Origin: Amblyornis subalaris
Taxonomy: Eukaryota; Chordata; Aves; Passeriformes; Ptilonorhynchidae
Direction of reading: 5' to 3'
Assembly (NCBI GenBank): GCA_018881555.1
Contig: JACAXG010000061.1
Span: 2,542,001 to 2,606,000 of the forward strand
DNA: 64,000 nt
The first letter of the stretch is position 1. Each line of letters opens with the position of its first letter. The notes beneath the pieces are model-generated. The model did no database searches and was not told the DNA's origin. It worked only from the letters and a program-made list of their open reading frames with translations. Positions 54,170 through 64,000 of the stretch are shown piece by piece. The translations under genes were made by a program, and so were the position numbers.

Positions 54170-54510
54170 GTCGGCAGAGTCCTGGCCACCAGGCTGAGGC
54201 GAACCAGGGGACGCTAGTCCCNATTAGCAGCAGCACCCACGGCCGCTGTTATCGCCACCGTTACCGCTATTGCCGGCGCCGTCGCCGCCGCCTCCCGCCC
54301 GCGCCTCCCGCACCGCCGCAAAATGGCGCCGCCGCGGCCGCTCCGTCTGCGCCCGGCACCGCGCGCGGGGCGGGGCCGCGCCCGCCCCTCACAAAAGAGG
54401 CGACGGGCGCTGCGGGGCGACCGCCGCGCATGCGCGCCCCCGCCGCCGCGGGAGCGAGCGCGCTGCCTCCCCCCGGCCCCGCCTCGCACTGCCAGGTGTG
54501 CGGATGTCGC
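53570..54510 (-). promoter_or_regulatory. TRA2A: TRA2A CpG-island promoter and first exon region
   Basis: A CpG-dense block surrounding TRA2A coding exon 1. A YY1-type sequence (AAAATGGCGCC on plus, CCATTTTG on the gene strand) is at 54320–54330, close to where a transcription start would be expected. A second CCATTTT lies near 54010 in intron 1. No TATA box is seen on the minus strand. The long open frames here are compositional. Confidence 0.75.
54134..54169 (-). CDS. TRA2A: TRA2A coding exon 1
   Basis: Encodes [12 protein letters not shown], the invariant TRA2 N-terminus. The ATG has G at −3 and lies in the CpG island. The exon ends AGG|GTGAGT, a near-perfect donor, in phase 0. The 5' UTR probably extends into 54170–54350. 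Confidence 0.95.
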
Positions 54511-54569
54511 TGCAAAATGTGGGATAGGTAGAAGAATTTACTTAAGAAGGGATGTTCTTTGATGTCTGA

Positions 54570-55320
54570 TATTTGTGACCTTTCAAGCCTAATCAATAAG
54601 AAGGGAGGTTAATNCCTGAAACAGGCAGCTAACGAGCAAGCGTTAAGTGATGCCCAGGTGCTAGAAAGACACATTAGTTGTCGGTAGAATTGCCTTGTTA
54701 GGGTTTAGGGCTCGACATGTTTCAATGATATCAGACCTAGGGGGAGGNTAACAAAGCTTGGGAAGAAGGACGTACCACTGATAGTAGACACAAAGAATGT
54801 GGATTTCACGGGTTATAAGGACATTTGGCAGAACTCCCAAGATAAAGGAGAAACTACTAAGGACAACTCGGCAACTGTGCTGAATTAGCTCTCCAGCTGG
54901 GTAAAAGGTAATTCCGGCAGGGGGAGATCTGCGACCACCGACTCAAAAGAAGACAAAGATTGAGCATGCGGGCTAATTAGCATGAGAAGNGAGAGAATAA
55001 TTAACCAATAGAAGATAGAATACTAATTAGCAAGAGAGCGAGGTAACTTGTAGCCAATGAACATGAATGCCTTTGCTAAAATGTATAAATAGNGAAAAGT
55101 TTTGGTAGTTGTCGTGATGATTTTGTGGCTTTCTCACCCAGCACCTCTTTCTGTGCAGAACTGTAAATAAATCAAATACCTCGACTCTGGGTGTGGCCTC
55201 TTGCACACCTGTTGAAAAGAACCTATTTTGGGATAACACGAGGCTGTCCCGCACCTTTCCTGCCACTCCAAGGATAAAGGTCTCCTCTCCTGCGGGCGTC
55301 GCTCCTGCACGCCGTGACAA
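54570..55320 (+). mobile_element. LTR-like element, probable solo LTR of an endogenous retrovirus
   Basis: Reading on plus, the block has compact retroviral promoter architecture: CCAAT boxes near 55010 and 55051, a TATA box (TATAAATAG) near 55085, and AATAAA about 80 bp later near 55163–55170, followed by a U5-like stretch ending GCCGTGACA at 55319. The 5' edge is uncertain; TGTGACC at 54574 or TGTTC at 54553 could be the start, and an alternative 3' end is GGGATAACA at 55238. I found no clear target-site duplication, no primer-binding site and no adjacent retroviral genes, so it would be a diverged solo LTR. It sits directly upstream of the TRA2A CpG island, pointing away from the gene. Confidence 0.45.
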
Positions 55321-58300
55321 TCATCAGCCTTGCTCCTGTGTCACCTTGTCTTTCCACCTCCTCCAGCACGTTCTCTGAGGTTCTGCTCCCGCGGGGAAAA
55401 GCGTTTATGTGAATGAGTTTATAAACCTGTGGAAATTCGTTTGGGTCCACGTCCTCAAGGATGTTTTGTTACGGCAAGAGGATATTTGCAACACAAGGCT
55501 GGAGGGCTGCTTTTATTGTACACACGTGGAGGTAAAGTCACACGATCCGGTCTTGAGTGCTTCTAGGAAACAGAGGCCTTAATTTTGACTTGCAATAATT
55601 AGAATTGCATTTCGACCATGATTTTACTGAAAGGTTTATCCTTTCTGCTCAGTCGCCTCAAAAAGGCTTCCCTGCTCCTATATCCTGTGTGGATTTGGTC
55701 TTCCTCCTCCAGCATGCACCAACAGTTACAGCAGCTCATTCCTTGCAAGCATTTGAGACCAAGCAGGTAGTTCCTTAAGTCAGAAAATTTCCAAAGATGA
55801 TGAAACAGCTGAACTTGCTCTGTCAGTGCAGCAAAGCACTGGCTTTCCAACAGGTGCTGTGTCCCAGTGGAGAAGTCACATGAATGCTGGTAGCCAGTGG
55901 GCACCACAGCTTGAGGTTCTAACAGAGCCTGGACATACACTCTTCTTTACAGAAATGGTTCATATTTCTTCCTACCTGGATCCTAAATGATGTTGATTAA
56001 TTCTTGCTTGTATTGTAAATGGGAGGCTGGAACTGTATATGCCAGCCCTTCCTCTTTTACCTTGGTGATTCAGAAGCAAATAATCGATTAAAGAGTAAAT
56101 TATCTCACAATGCTAAAGAAGGCAGTATTGGGGAGATCTTCCTTGTCATCTAGGTCCGCAAAATAGTTAATTTTGGCTAAAAGTTTCTTGCATGTCACTT
56201 GCTTAAAAAGTTTCAGTCAACTCCTTAGTCAGTTCTTGTTTAATTACAATTAAATTTTCATTCCTAGGAGGCTGGCCTCAGTTTTAGCCTCTGCTGGTGT
56301 TTTACTTTCCAAAAGCAAGTCCAATTTTCTCTTTTATAGCAGCTCTACTCCATTCAGCTCTGGTAGGCAGATTTGTTCATCTCCCTTTTTAAATGTAACT
56401 TTATTAGTGAAGTACTTATTCTACTGCAAGATCACATACTGTTCTGGCATATTCTGATCCTGATGTTGCCTATCTAACTACAAGAACAGAAGGGAATGGG
56501 CATGAAGGACATGCTGAAATTCTGAGATGAAAATGCTAATCATTCTTCTACCATGGAATGGATCACTGAAAAAATGGAATATGAAGAACCCACTGAAAAT
56601 ACGTAATGGTTACACTAAAGAAAACCAAAACAAAACCAAGCAGGGGAGGGAGCGAAAGGTCAGGAGAATTTAGGACAGGAATATACTTTTTGTTAACATG
56701 GTCATATTTAAGATCTAGCTACAGTCCACATTGTGATTCCAGTTCCTGATGGTTAGACTAGTACTAATGCATGTATTCAAGATGTTTGCATTATTCCAGC
56801 AGAACTTTTTCGTTCCTTTCATCCTAAAATGTTCTGGCAATTAAACCTAAAATAAAAATTGCAGTTGCTGATACAAATACCTATTTTTAAAAGGCGTAAT
56901 CAGTTTTACATTTTGGATTGAAAACTACAAGCTGCCTTCACCATTTTTTCCATAACTTATCTCCCTTCATTGTTCTCTACAATAACTTCACTGTGTTTTC
57001 CTGGAGTATAAAGACNATAATTATTTGACATTACATTTCATCTTTTACTAGTTATTAGTAAGACTGCAAAGTTGATCTGCATCTTTGGGAGCCTCTCTGC
57101 TAAACGGAAGATAGTTTAAACACAGAAAACATCTAGAGATGGCCCAAAGGATACACTAACACGACACAATTACATGTGCTTCAAGCACTTTGAAAAAATG
57201 TACTTTGGGGGGGAAATAGGCCCAGAGCAGGCCCATTCCCTAAAGTGAAAGGGTATAAACAACTGGTGAGGGATCAGGAAGAAGGAAAAATAGGAGTGGC
57301 AGTAAGACAAGTATAAAGTTGCATATATTCTTATTTGCACATACGGATTAGGAGATTAATTGGTTAAGCAAGGAGGCAGAAGGTATGCTAATCACAGAGC
57401 ATATTGATTAGTGTGCTGTTCTCTAGCCTTTACCCTTCAGCAGTTTAAACATATTATGAGAGGAAATTCTTAATACCTACTTGAAAAAGACAGAGCAAGA
57501 GCTATGCAAATTAAATTCAAAAGGACTGTCTACAGATAATGAACGGCATGAGAGGAATGAAACAACATTGCAGCAACAATCTAATTTTGCTTTTTTCGGA
57601 TTTTGACAAATAATACAGAACACTGCAACATACCTGCAATCCTGGGCTTTTATCTATCCCTTGAAATGATGCAAAGAATATTATTACCCGCAAATATAAA
57701 GACGGTATAAACACTGTTAAGGTTTGATTTTCGTATGTCACTGAGGAGAAACACGGTGCTTGATATTGTTTTGTCACACAGTTTTTACCACACATCTCAG
57801 ATAAGGGGAAAAAGTGTTACATTGCAAGATGCATGTTCATGAAAGATGACCGGATACATGAGACCTTTAGGCAATAGGAATTAAGAATGTTATTAATAGC
57901 TGAGAGTTCCTCTCAACAAAGGATACATTTATAATGGAGACAGATTTCTTAATATAATTTTGTGACCTCTCCAAGCAAGTCTTCCTGTAATTACACCTGT
58001 TATTACCCCACTGAAAGATTTCCCTTTCTCTCCCTAGTAAAATCTAAGTACCATATAAACTATATTTGCGAAGACATTACAGCAGTTTTGCTGCATGTCT
58101 GTGAAAATAAAGGATTCATCATGGAGCACACAATATAGTGATAAATGGTGGTAAATAGCTGCAGTATGTTTGCAATGTGAAGTCCATTTCAGACCATCTA
58201 TTTTTGATTTTTCAAGAGGAAATCTTCATTACAAAATACCCACAGAGACTGATGAGGTGATTCTACTTTGGAAAGTACATCCGACAACAATTTTGTTAGT

Positions 58301-59345
58301 GCTGCACAATATATAGTCAAACTGTTCACTCAAAAACTTATTTATCAAATAATTCAGTTTTTGTTTTTTTCTTTGTCCTCATTCAACATTGTAAAATTTC
58401 GAAAAATAGTTTTGTCTCTAGGATGCATTGCATAATCAAATAAATATGTCATCCCTTTAATGCAGCCTCTTCTGAATTCTCTCCGGGAATACAGCCTTCT
58501 ATTCAGTTCCACAATTGCCTGATTTTCTCAAATTTAAATTATCTCTTAGGTGAACACCACGGTTTTCCAGGCCAACAAGAAAAAACCTCAACCAACTTTA
58601 TCAAAATATGTTTCACAAGATTCTGAAATAAGTGACTGTTGATAAGTTGATATACGAAATACGATATCAAATAAGTTGATATACNAAAAGTTTTATATGC
58701 AACTGATTCACCAGCTGACACAGCACCTGCTGACAGTTTTGCCTATATACTGAGGTCTAGGCCACAAACCACTCTGATGTATCAATATCTCTTTTTCTAG
58801 AACAGCATCAACATTTAAATGTTGATTTTTCCTGCACCTAATCTGTGCAGAATATAAAGGTTGAAAAGCGGGGAGGAGCTATGTAGCCTCTGGAAGGAAG
58901 GGAAAGGTGCAGCACAGTGCAGTGCAGGTGTGAGGTAGGGGCACGGAGGTGGAGCGCAGGTGACATCCTACAGGACAACATGTCCTGTAGCCTTGCTTAT
59001 TTTATAGGGGATGCAAAGCTGCAAACAGAAGTTTCTTCAACACCCACCTGTAACATCTGACTTGTGACCGAGCTTGTCTGGGTAGGAACAACATCGGAGG
59101 GATCCAGCCGAGGTGAACAATGGGCATTCCTGGATGCTATCAACCCTGCAGCTGTCGAACGTGCCCTTATGTTCTTTACTTTGTCCTTGTGTTCACCTTT
59201 ACTTAACTGATACCAGCTTTCTTTAAACAGCACCTTGTAGGGAGAGGCCGGGGTGACTCTAGAGCAGTCCTTTACCCACAATGAATTTTATTTAAGCGAT
59301 TCTGATGGTAGGAGTTTATGTACCACCGCAGCCATGAACAATCTT
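55321..59345. other. AT-rich intergenic DNA between TRA2A and the next gene
   Basis: Four kilobases without recognisable exons, RNA genes or repeats. Open frames are short and unrelated to known families. A near-direct repeat (AAGTTGATATAC) occurs twice near 58634 and 58673. Confidence 0.5.
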
Positions 59346-59720
59346 AGAACCACAGAATTGTTAGGGTTGGAAGGGACCTCTGGAGATCACCTAGTCCAGC
59401 CCCCCTGCCAAGGCAGGGTCACANAGAGCAGGTGACACAGAAATGTGTCCAGCTGGGTTTTGGATGTCTCCAGACAAGGAGACTCCATAATCTCCCGGGG
59501 TAGCCTTTTCCGATGCTCTGCCGCCCTCAACGCAAAGAAGTTCTTCCTCATATTGAGGTGAAACTTGTGTTTTAGTTCATGGCCATTGCTCCCGGTCCTG
59601 TCGCTGGGCGATAGCAAAAAGTCTGGCACCATCGTCTTGTCGCTCTCCTTTGAGATATTTATATGCATTGATGAGACCCTCTCTCAGTCCGCTCTACACT
59701 AAACATGCGCAGCTCCTGTC
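59346..59720 (-). mobile_element. CR1 LINE 3' fragment next to a CpG-island promoter
   Basis: The plus strand shows the reverse complement of the CR1 3' end: ACCACAGAATTG, GGTTGGAAGGGACCTCTGGA, then GTGACACAGAAATGTGTCC, TTCTTCCTCATATTGAGGTG, ATATTTATATGCATTGATGA and finally CTAAACATGCGCAGCTCC. Truncated 5'. The N at 59424 replaces one expected base. Its high-coordinate edge runs straight into the CpG island that starts near 59720. Confidence 0.9.
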
Positions 59721-60410
59721 CCGCCCACGCCGCTGCGGGTTCGCAGCACCCAGGGCACGGATAGGGGCGAATTCCCCGCAGGAGCCGCGGGGCACAGGGC
59801 CCGCTCTCTCACGCCGCTGTTACGGCTCCCTCCCGCCGCTGGGGGGCGGCCGCGGCGCCGCACGGCGCGGGGGCCGCGCGCCGCGGCGGGGGCGGGGTCT
59901 CGACGGCGCGGCGCGGGCGGAAGCGGCGCGCGGGCGCGGGCCGGGAGCGCAGGTAGCGTGGGTAGCGCGGGGCGGCCGGCGGGGGGCGCTGCGCGGGGGC
60001 CGCCCGGACCCTGGACGGCCGGGACGGCGGGAGAGCCGCGCCCTGGGCCGCGGCGGGGGCCCGTCCGTGTGTTCACGGGGGAAGAGGAGGGGGTGGCTGC
60101 AGGCTCGGGCGGGATCGGGGCGGCGCAGGGTGGCTGTGGCTGCCAGGCACACGCGGGTCCGCACCGCGCCCGAGCGCCCGCGTTAGTTCGCCCCTCCTCT
60201 GGGAGCTGCGGGACAGGCTTGTCTTCCTTCGGGCTTCCTTCCCGGCGAGTGCCGGTACCTGCGCGGCTCTCGCGGCGGCTGCGGCGGTGTCACTGCGGGC
60301 GCGCTGCCCGCGCGGTGCGGTGAGTTGTGCTGGGGTCGGGNTTCCCTTCGGCCGCCCATCGTGTCCCGGGCTCTGGTGCAGTGTCCTTGGGTGCGCAGGA
60401 AGCGGTGCAG
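59700..60410 (+). promoter_or_regulatory. CpG-island promoter and probable non-coding first exon of the downstream gene (CCDC126 by synteny)
   Basis: A dense CpG island with SP1-type boxes. On plus, a strong splice donor lies at 60320 (GTGCG|GTGAGT) after GC-rich sequence that would be a 5' UTR exon. The sequence beyond it is AT-rich and intron-like. In other vertebrates the gene next to TRA2A, in the opposite orientation, is CCDC126, whose first exon is non-coding; this position and strand fit. No CCDC126 coding sequence is present through 64000, so the name rests on gene order alone. Confidence 0.5.
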
Positions 60411-63400
60411 GAAACGAAGGTTTTCTGGTTTCCTTCACCATTAGCAGTGGTCTTTCCGTCTTAAGCTATGACTGCAGTGACTCTGCAAGATCGATGTTTT
60501 TCTTGTACTGTAAGGACATAACTTCCAAAGGGGCAAAGAATGATTACAGTGATGTGATGGAACTTACAGGCGGGGGGAAAAAAATCATATTCAGGCAAAG
60601 GCAGGATCCTTAACAATGTCAGGTTAAGTGATCTTCGGGCACTAACAAGTCTGCGTAAAAAAACCAACCCCAAGCGGGTAAATATTTCACNGAAATTGGT
60701 CTCTTTGGTACCTCGAAAAAATAGGAAAAAGTAGTACTGAATGAAATCTGCGAGATTTAAAACGCAGTTTTAGGAGATAATAATATATGAAATTTCCTGA
60801 CAGCAAGAGTTGTGTAATAACACTTCCTTCTTACAATATAATAAAACTGCTTTTATATGTAACATCTAACGATGTTTTAACTGCACTTTAAATCTTCCAG
60901 TAAGTTTTATTTTTGTAAATATGCATAACTTACTATTATCTCTGCCTTATTTCTGTAGCTCCATTCATCATTCATTATTAATAAACTCTCTTTTCGGTTC
61001 CCTAACCTAACATGGTAGCATCCTGTAATTCTCTTTTATGTCTCTTGTCCTCTAAAAGATACTGACAACTAGAGTGGAGTGTAATTTCTGTGTTTGTGTG
61101 CCACAAAAACAAGCAGAGAGAATTTTTGTTCTTTGCTGTGACATGATGTGGAGTTTCCTTAGAGCAGTTCACATTGGGTTAACTAGTTCTTTTCTGTTGC
61201 TGTTGTTTTGGGGNTTTTTTTTGTTGGTGTTTTGCCCCCTCCGTGGGCCAATTGGAGGCAAGCGGTGTTGTTTTCACTGTGAAAAATGATGTTTGTAGGA
61301 ATTGTGACTTTTTTTTTAAAAGAACCTTCAGAATATGAACATGATGTACAAAATAGTTAAGTGTGCATGTGATTTGTTCTAACTGTACAATGTAGTGTTT
61401 ATTTGGTAGCAAATGTAATGAATTGCTGTTTCACTTTCATGAGAATATCAGAGAAAGGAGACAATATGAAGGTAATATTAGCTTGTGAGTAGCATCTTCT
61501 TGTCCTGTCACAAGTGGAGTGATTGCAGTTTTAGTTTGTTATCTTTGTTCCTGTTTTGACTGCAGATACCCATGTGTATAAAGCCTAAATTATTCTGGCC
61601 TCTTTTTGTTATTTTAGGTGTTAAAATACGTAACTGTTTAATAGGTACTTGAGAGCTCCAGAGGATTAAACAATCATGCTGGAATTCCTTTGGTGTAGTA
61701 AATAGGTCTTTTTCCTAATGTTTTTACAGTTGAAAATAGAGCTACTTCCTTTTTTTTTTTCCTTTTTCTTTTTAAAGCTTTTGTAATATCTGCTTTTAGA
61801 AACTCCTTTTGACTGTTATCTCTTTGAAGGAGGCATTGGTATTAGCTAATCACAAATTGTGGTTTGTCTTGGGGATTGTAGGTCATTTAACTGCTAAAAG
61901 TAAGATATTTCTCCTGGAATTCGTGATCGCTTGTACATTTTCCAAGAATAGCAAAGGGGACTAGTTCTTGCATCTTGCCCAAACTGTAAGTGGGATAAAA
62001 GCGTGCTGTCAGCTACAATTGTCAGCTGTGTAGTCAATGTATCTGAAGACTAGTAAGTGTCAAAAATAGCCATTTTCCAGTAGCTGTCAAAAATCTGTGA
62101 GGCTCAGTCGCTCAAATGAATGTGCTTTTCCTGGGACAAGTTTACTGCTAAAGCGTACTTCATATAGTGGTTTTTTTTAACAACTTCTTTCACCTGTGAT
62201 TGAAAATTTGTGCCATTATACGGGCTGGGTTTTCTCAACTGAGCATTATTAGTAATAATCTCTTATATTTTTTCCTATCATTGTCAACTTTATGAAAAAT
62301 AGGTGTATTAGCATTTATGTGTGTAATTGAAAAGATTAATTTTGGATTGCTCAGAACTGCTATTTTACTTTGCCTATGTAAAATAGCGCCTGGACTAGAG
62401 GCCTAGGCAAGAGAACGTAAAACTTATTCCAATGAAATTGGTTTCTTAAGTAATATTGAAGGAATAAGAGTCTACCATGATATAAATAATCCAATTAAAT
62501 TTCTGGGTGCCTTCTCCTTAATTTTAAGAATAAAATATTTTGCAGTGCCCACCACTGAGGTGTTATGGTTAACTAATGTCTGTCATAACTCATTACTATG
62601 CTGAGCTGACAAGTCAATCTAGAAATAAGAAAAGATGAAGAAAATAAATTACCTGTCTTTAACATTTCCTCCAGTGTTATTTTTCTAAAATCTTCAACTG
62701 GATCAGCCTACTGGGAAGGAGCGTGAGTCCAAAGCCCTGTCTGTATTGCAGTTTTGCCATAGAAACATAATTTTGGTGGACAAATTCATACTCAGTTTGA
62801 ATTCTGCAGGTTTCTTGAAAGAAAACCAGACAAGTTAAATTCTTCCGCTCTCCCCAGTAGTACAAAGTGCTTCTTTTGTTGCCATTCTACAGGAATAGTG
62901 TTTGTGTGGTGCACTGTGTATACATGTATGAGCAGTGGCAATCTCTCCCCCGTTGCAGCTGTCACTTTGTTAGTTGTCTCCCCCCTCCCCTCTTAATTCC
63001 CTTTAATGATACCTGCCTTCTTTTTAGGTCTCTTTAAAATGTTCAGTGAAAGTCCCTCTCTTATCAGTAACCTACATTCATCATCCTGCAGGCTCAGCTC
63101 TCTGTAAAACTGGTTGAAATTAGCTAAACATTATCATCTCAGGAGGAAGTTTTGGAGTCTCAGGGGCTTTGGAAAGAGTGATACGAAGACAGCTGTGAAA
63201 TTTCACAAGGGAGTAGAGGTACTACAGGGAGTACTTGTCATAGCCTGGTGTTCAGCTGCAATTAAAAAATTGTGGCAATCTTACTGGGAAATGAGAAGCC
63301 AAGAAGGTGCCTTGTGCTCTGTCATAAGTGACTCTTGGGAGCAAGGGTCCTGCAGTGACCTGAATGGCAATAAAACAGGAAAAGAAAATAAAGAAAAGTG

Positions 63401-64000
63401 TCCCACGAGGAATGAAGCTGCAATTTTTTTTAATTTTTTTTTTTAAGAAGCTGATACAGAGATGTAGAAATGTTTTGGGGCCCAAATGGACCCAGTGAGA
63501 GGAGGGGAACTTCAGCAAGTGTAACATATTGTCCCTTTTGATATACTGCCCCTATTGATATCTGCTTGCTTTAATTTTCTTCACAAGCCTTGCCAAGCCA
63601 TTTCCCCTCTCAAAATCTTGAATCTTGGCTGACTGCCCATAGGCAAGGAACAAAGAATTTCTGTTTTTAAATGGTTGGTTTATTTTAAAAGCATTCATTG
63701 ACAGTAGTAGGCAAAATAAAGGGGGGAGGTGCTGAAAAAAAAGAAAAGATACTCCATGGTACTTGAGGAGACTCCTTAGACACAATGCAAAATAAAAATA
63801 ATTGTTGGTAGAAAGTGTAGAATAAAACCAATTAAAATAGGAATGCATGCATTCAAAATTGAAACAGCTCTCCAGTATTTCTAAAATACTGACAAAAGGT
63901 AATCTAATGTTTGGGCTCTCAGATAATTTTATACCAGAGCTGCTGTAAGCTTGCTGTGTGGGTTTTCAAGTCTAAAGCAATATGTTTGTGCTTTCAACTC
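60411..64000 (+). other. Probable first intron of the downstream plus-strand gene
   Basis: AT-rich sequence with no coding segment I recognise. It contains a T-run near 61750 and T- or A-runs near 61215 and 63427. It would be intronic if the 60320 donor is used; otherwise it is intergenic. Confidence 0.4.

Noticed and set aside
54514..54560. Alternative 5' ends for the LTR at TGTGGGATAG or TGTTCTTTG
   Set aside because: Neither gives matching terminal inverted repeats plus a target-site duplication with any 3' end, so the boundary is left approximate.
53474..54596. GC-rich open frames around the TRA2A promoter
   Set aside because: Compositional; only the 12-codon TRA2A start exon is supported.
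60411..64000. Search for CCDC126 coding exons
   Set aside because: No segment resembling its N-terminal membrane anchor or coiled coil was found, so only the promoter is called.

Overview
This is vertebrate nuclear DNA, almost certainly from a bird. It has exon–intron genes with canonical GT–AG splice sites, discrete CpG islands, long AT-rich non-coding stretches, and chicken-repeat-1 (CR1) LINE tails as the recognisable repeat family. There are no bacterial-style genes. Forty-odd isolated single Ns are scattered through it; inside the CR1 copies they behave as one-base substitutions, so they look like masked ambiguous bases and not gaps.

Layout. (1) 1–3.6 kb: the 5' end of IGF2BP3 on the minus strand. 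Coding exon 1 is at 1787–1961, with the start of intron 1 below it and a GC-rich, purine-rich promoter and 5' UTR region above it. (2) 3.6–29.2 kb: about 26 kb of intergenic DNA with no recognisable gene. It contains two orphan CpG islands (about 5.4–6.8 kb and 13.0–13.75 kb), a 183-bp (AAGGG)n/(CCCTT)n pentamer array, and CR1 fragments, one of which keeps a decayed reverse-transcriptase segment. (3) 29.3–54.5 kb: the complete TRA2A gene on the minus strand. Eight coding exons join into a 275-codon reading frame: RS1 domain, RRM, glycine-rich linker, RS2 domain. Its CpG-island promoter lies at 53.6–54.5 kb. Intron 1 holds a purine-rich, GAA-rich block with splice sites and an in-frame stop, the expected position and character of the autoregulatory TRA2 'poison exon'. 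(4) 54.57–55.32 kb: an LTR-like element on the plus strand, directly upstream of the TRA2A promoter. (5) 55.3–59.3 kb: AT-rich intergenic DNA. (6) 59.35–60.4 kb: a CR1 tail abutting a CpG island with a strong plus-strand splice donor, probably the promoter and non-coding first exon of the next gene. By the vertebrate order IGF2BP3–TRA2A–CCDC126 this would be CCDC126, but none of its coding sequence is inside the window. (7) 60.4–64 kb: AT-rich DNA, presumably the first intron of that gene.

Both identified genes encode RNA-binding proteins: IGF2BP3 acts in mRNA stability and translation, TRA2A in splice-site choice. They are transcribed in tandem on the minus strand. TRA2A and the putative CCDC126 are head-to-head with about 5.6 kb between their CpG islands. 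The most interesting non-genic signals are the TRA2A poison exon, the LTR beside the TRA2A promoter, the CpG island at 5.4–6.8 kb (tandem inverted CCAAT boxes plus a splice donor), and the pentamer array.
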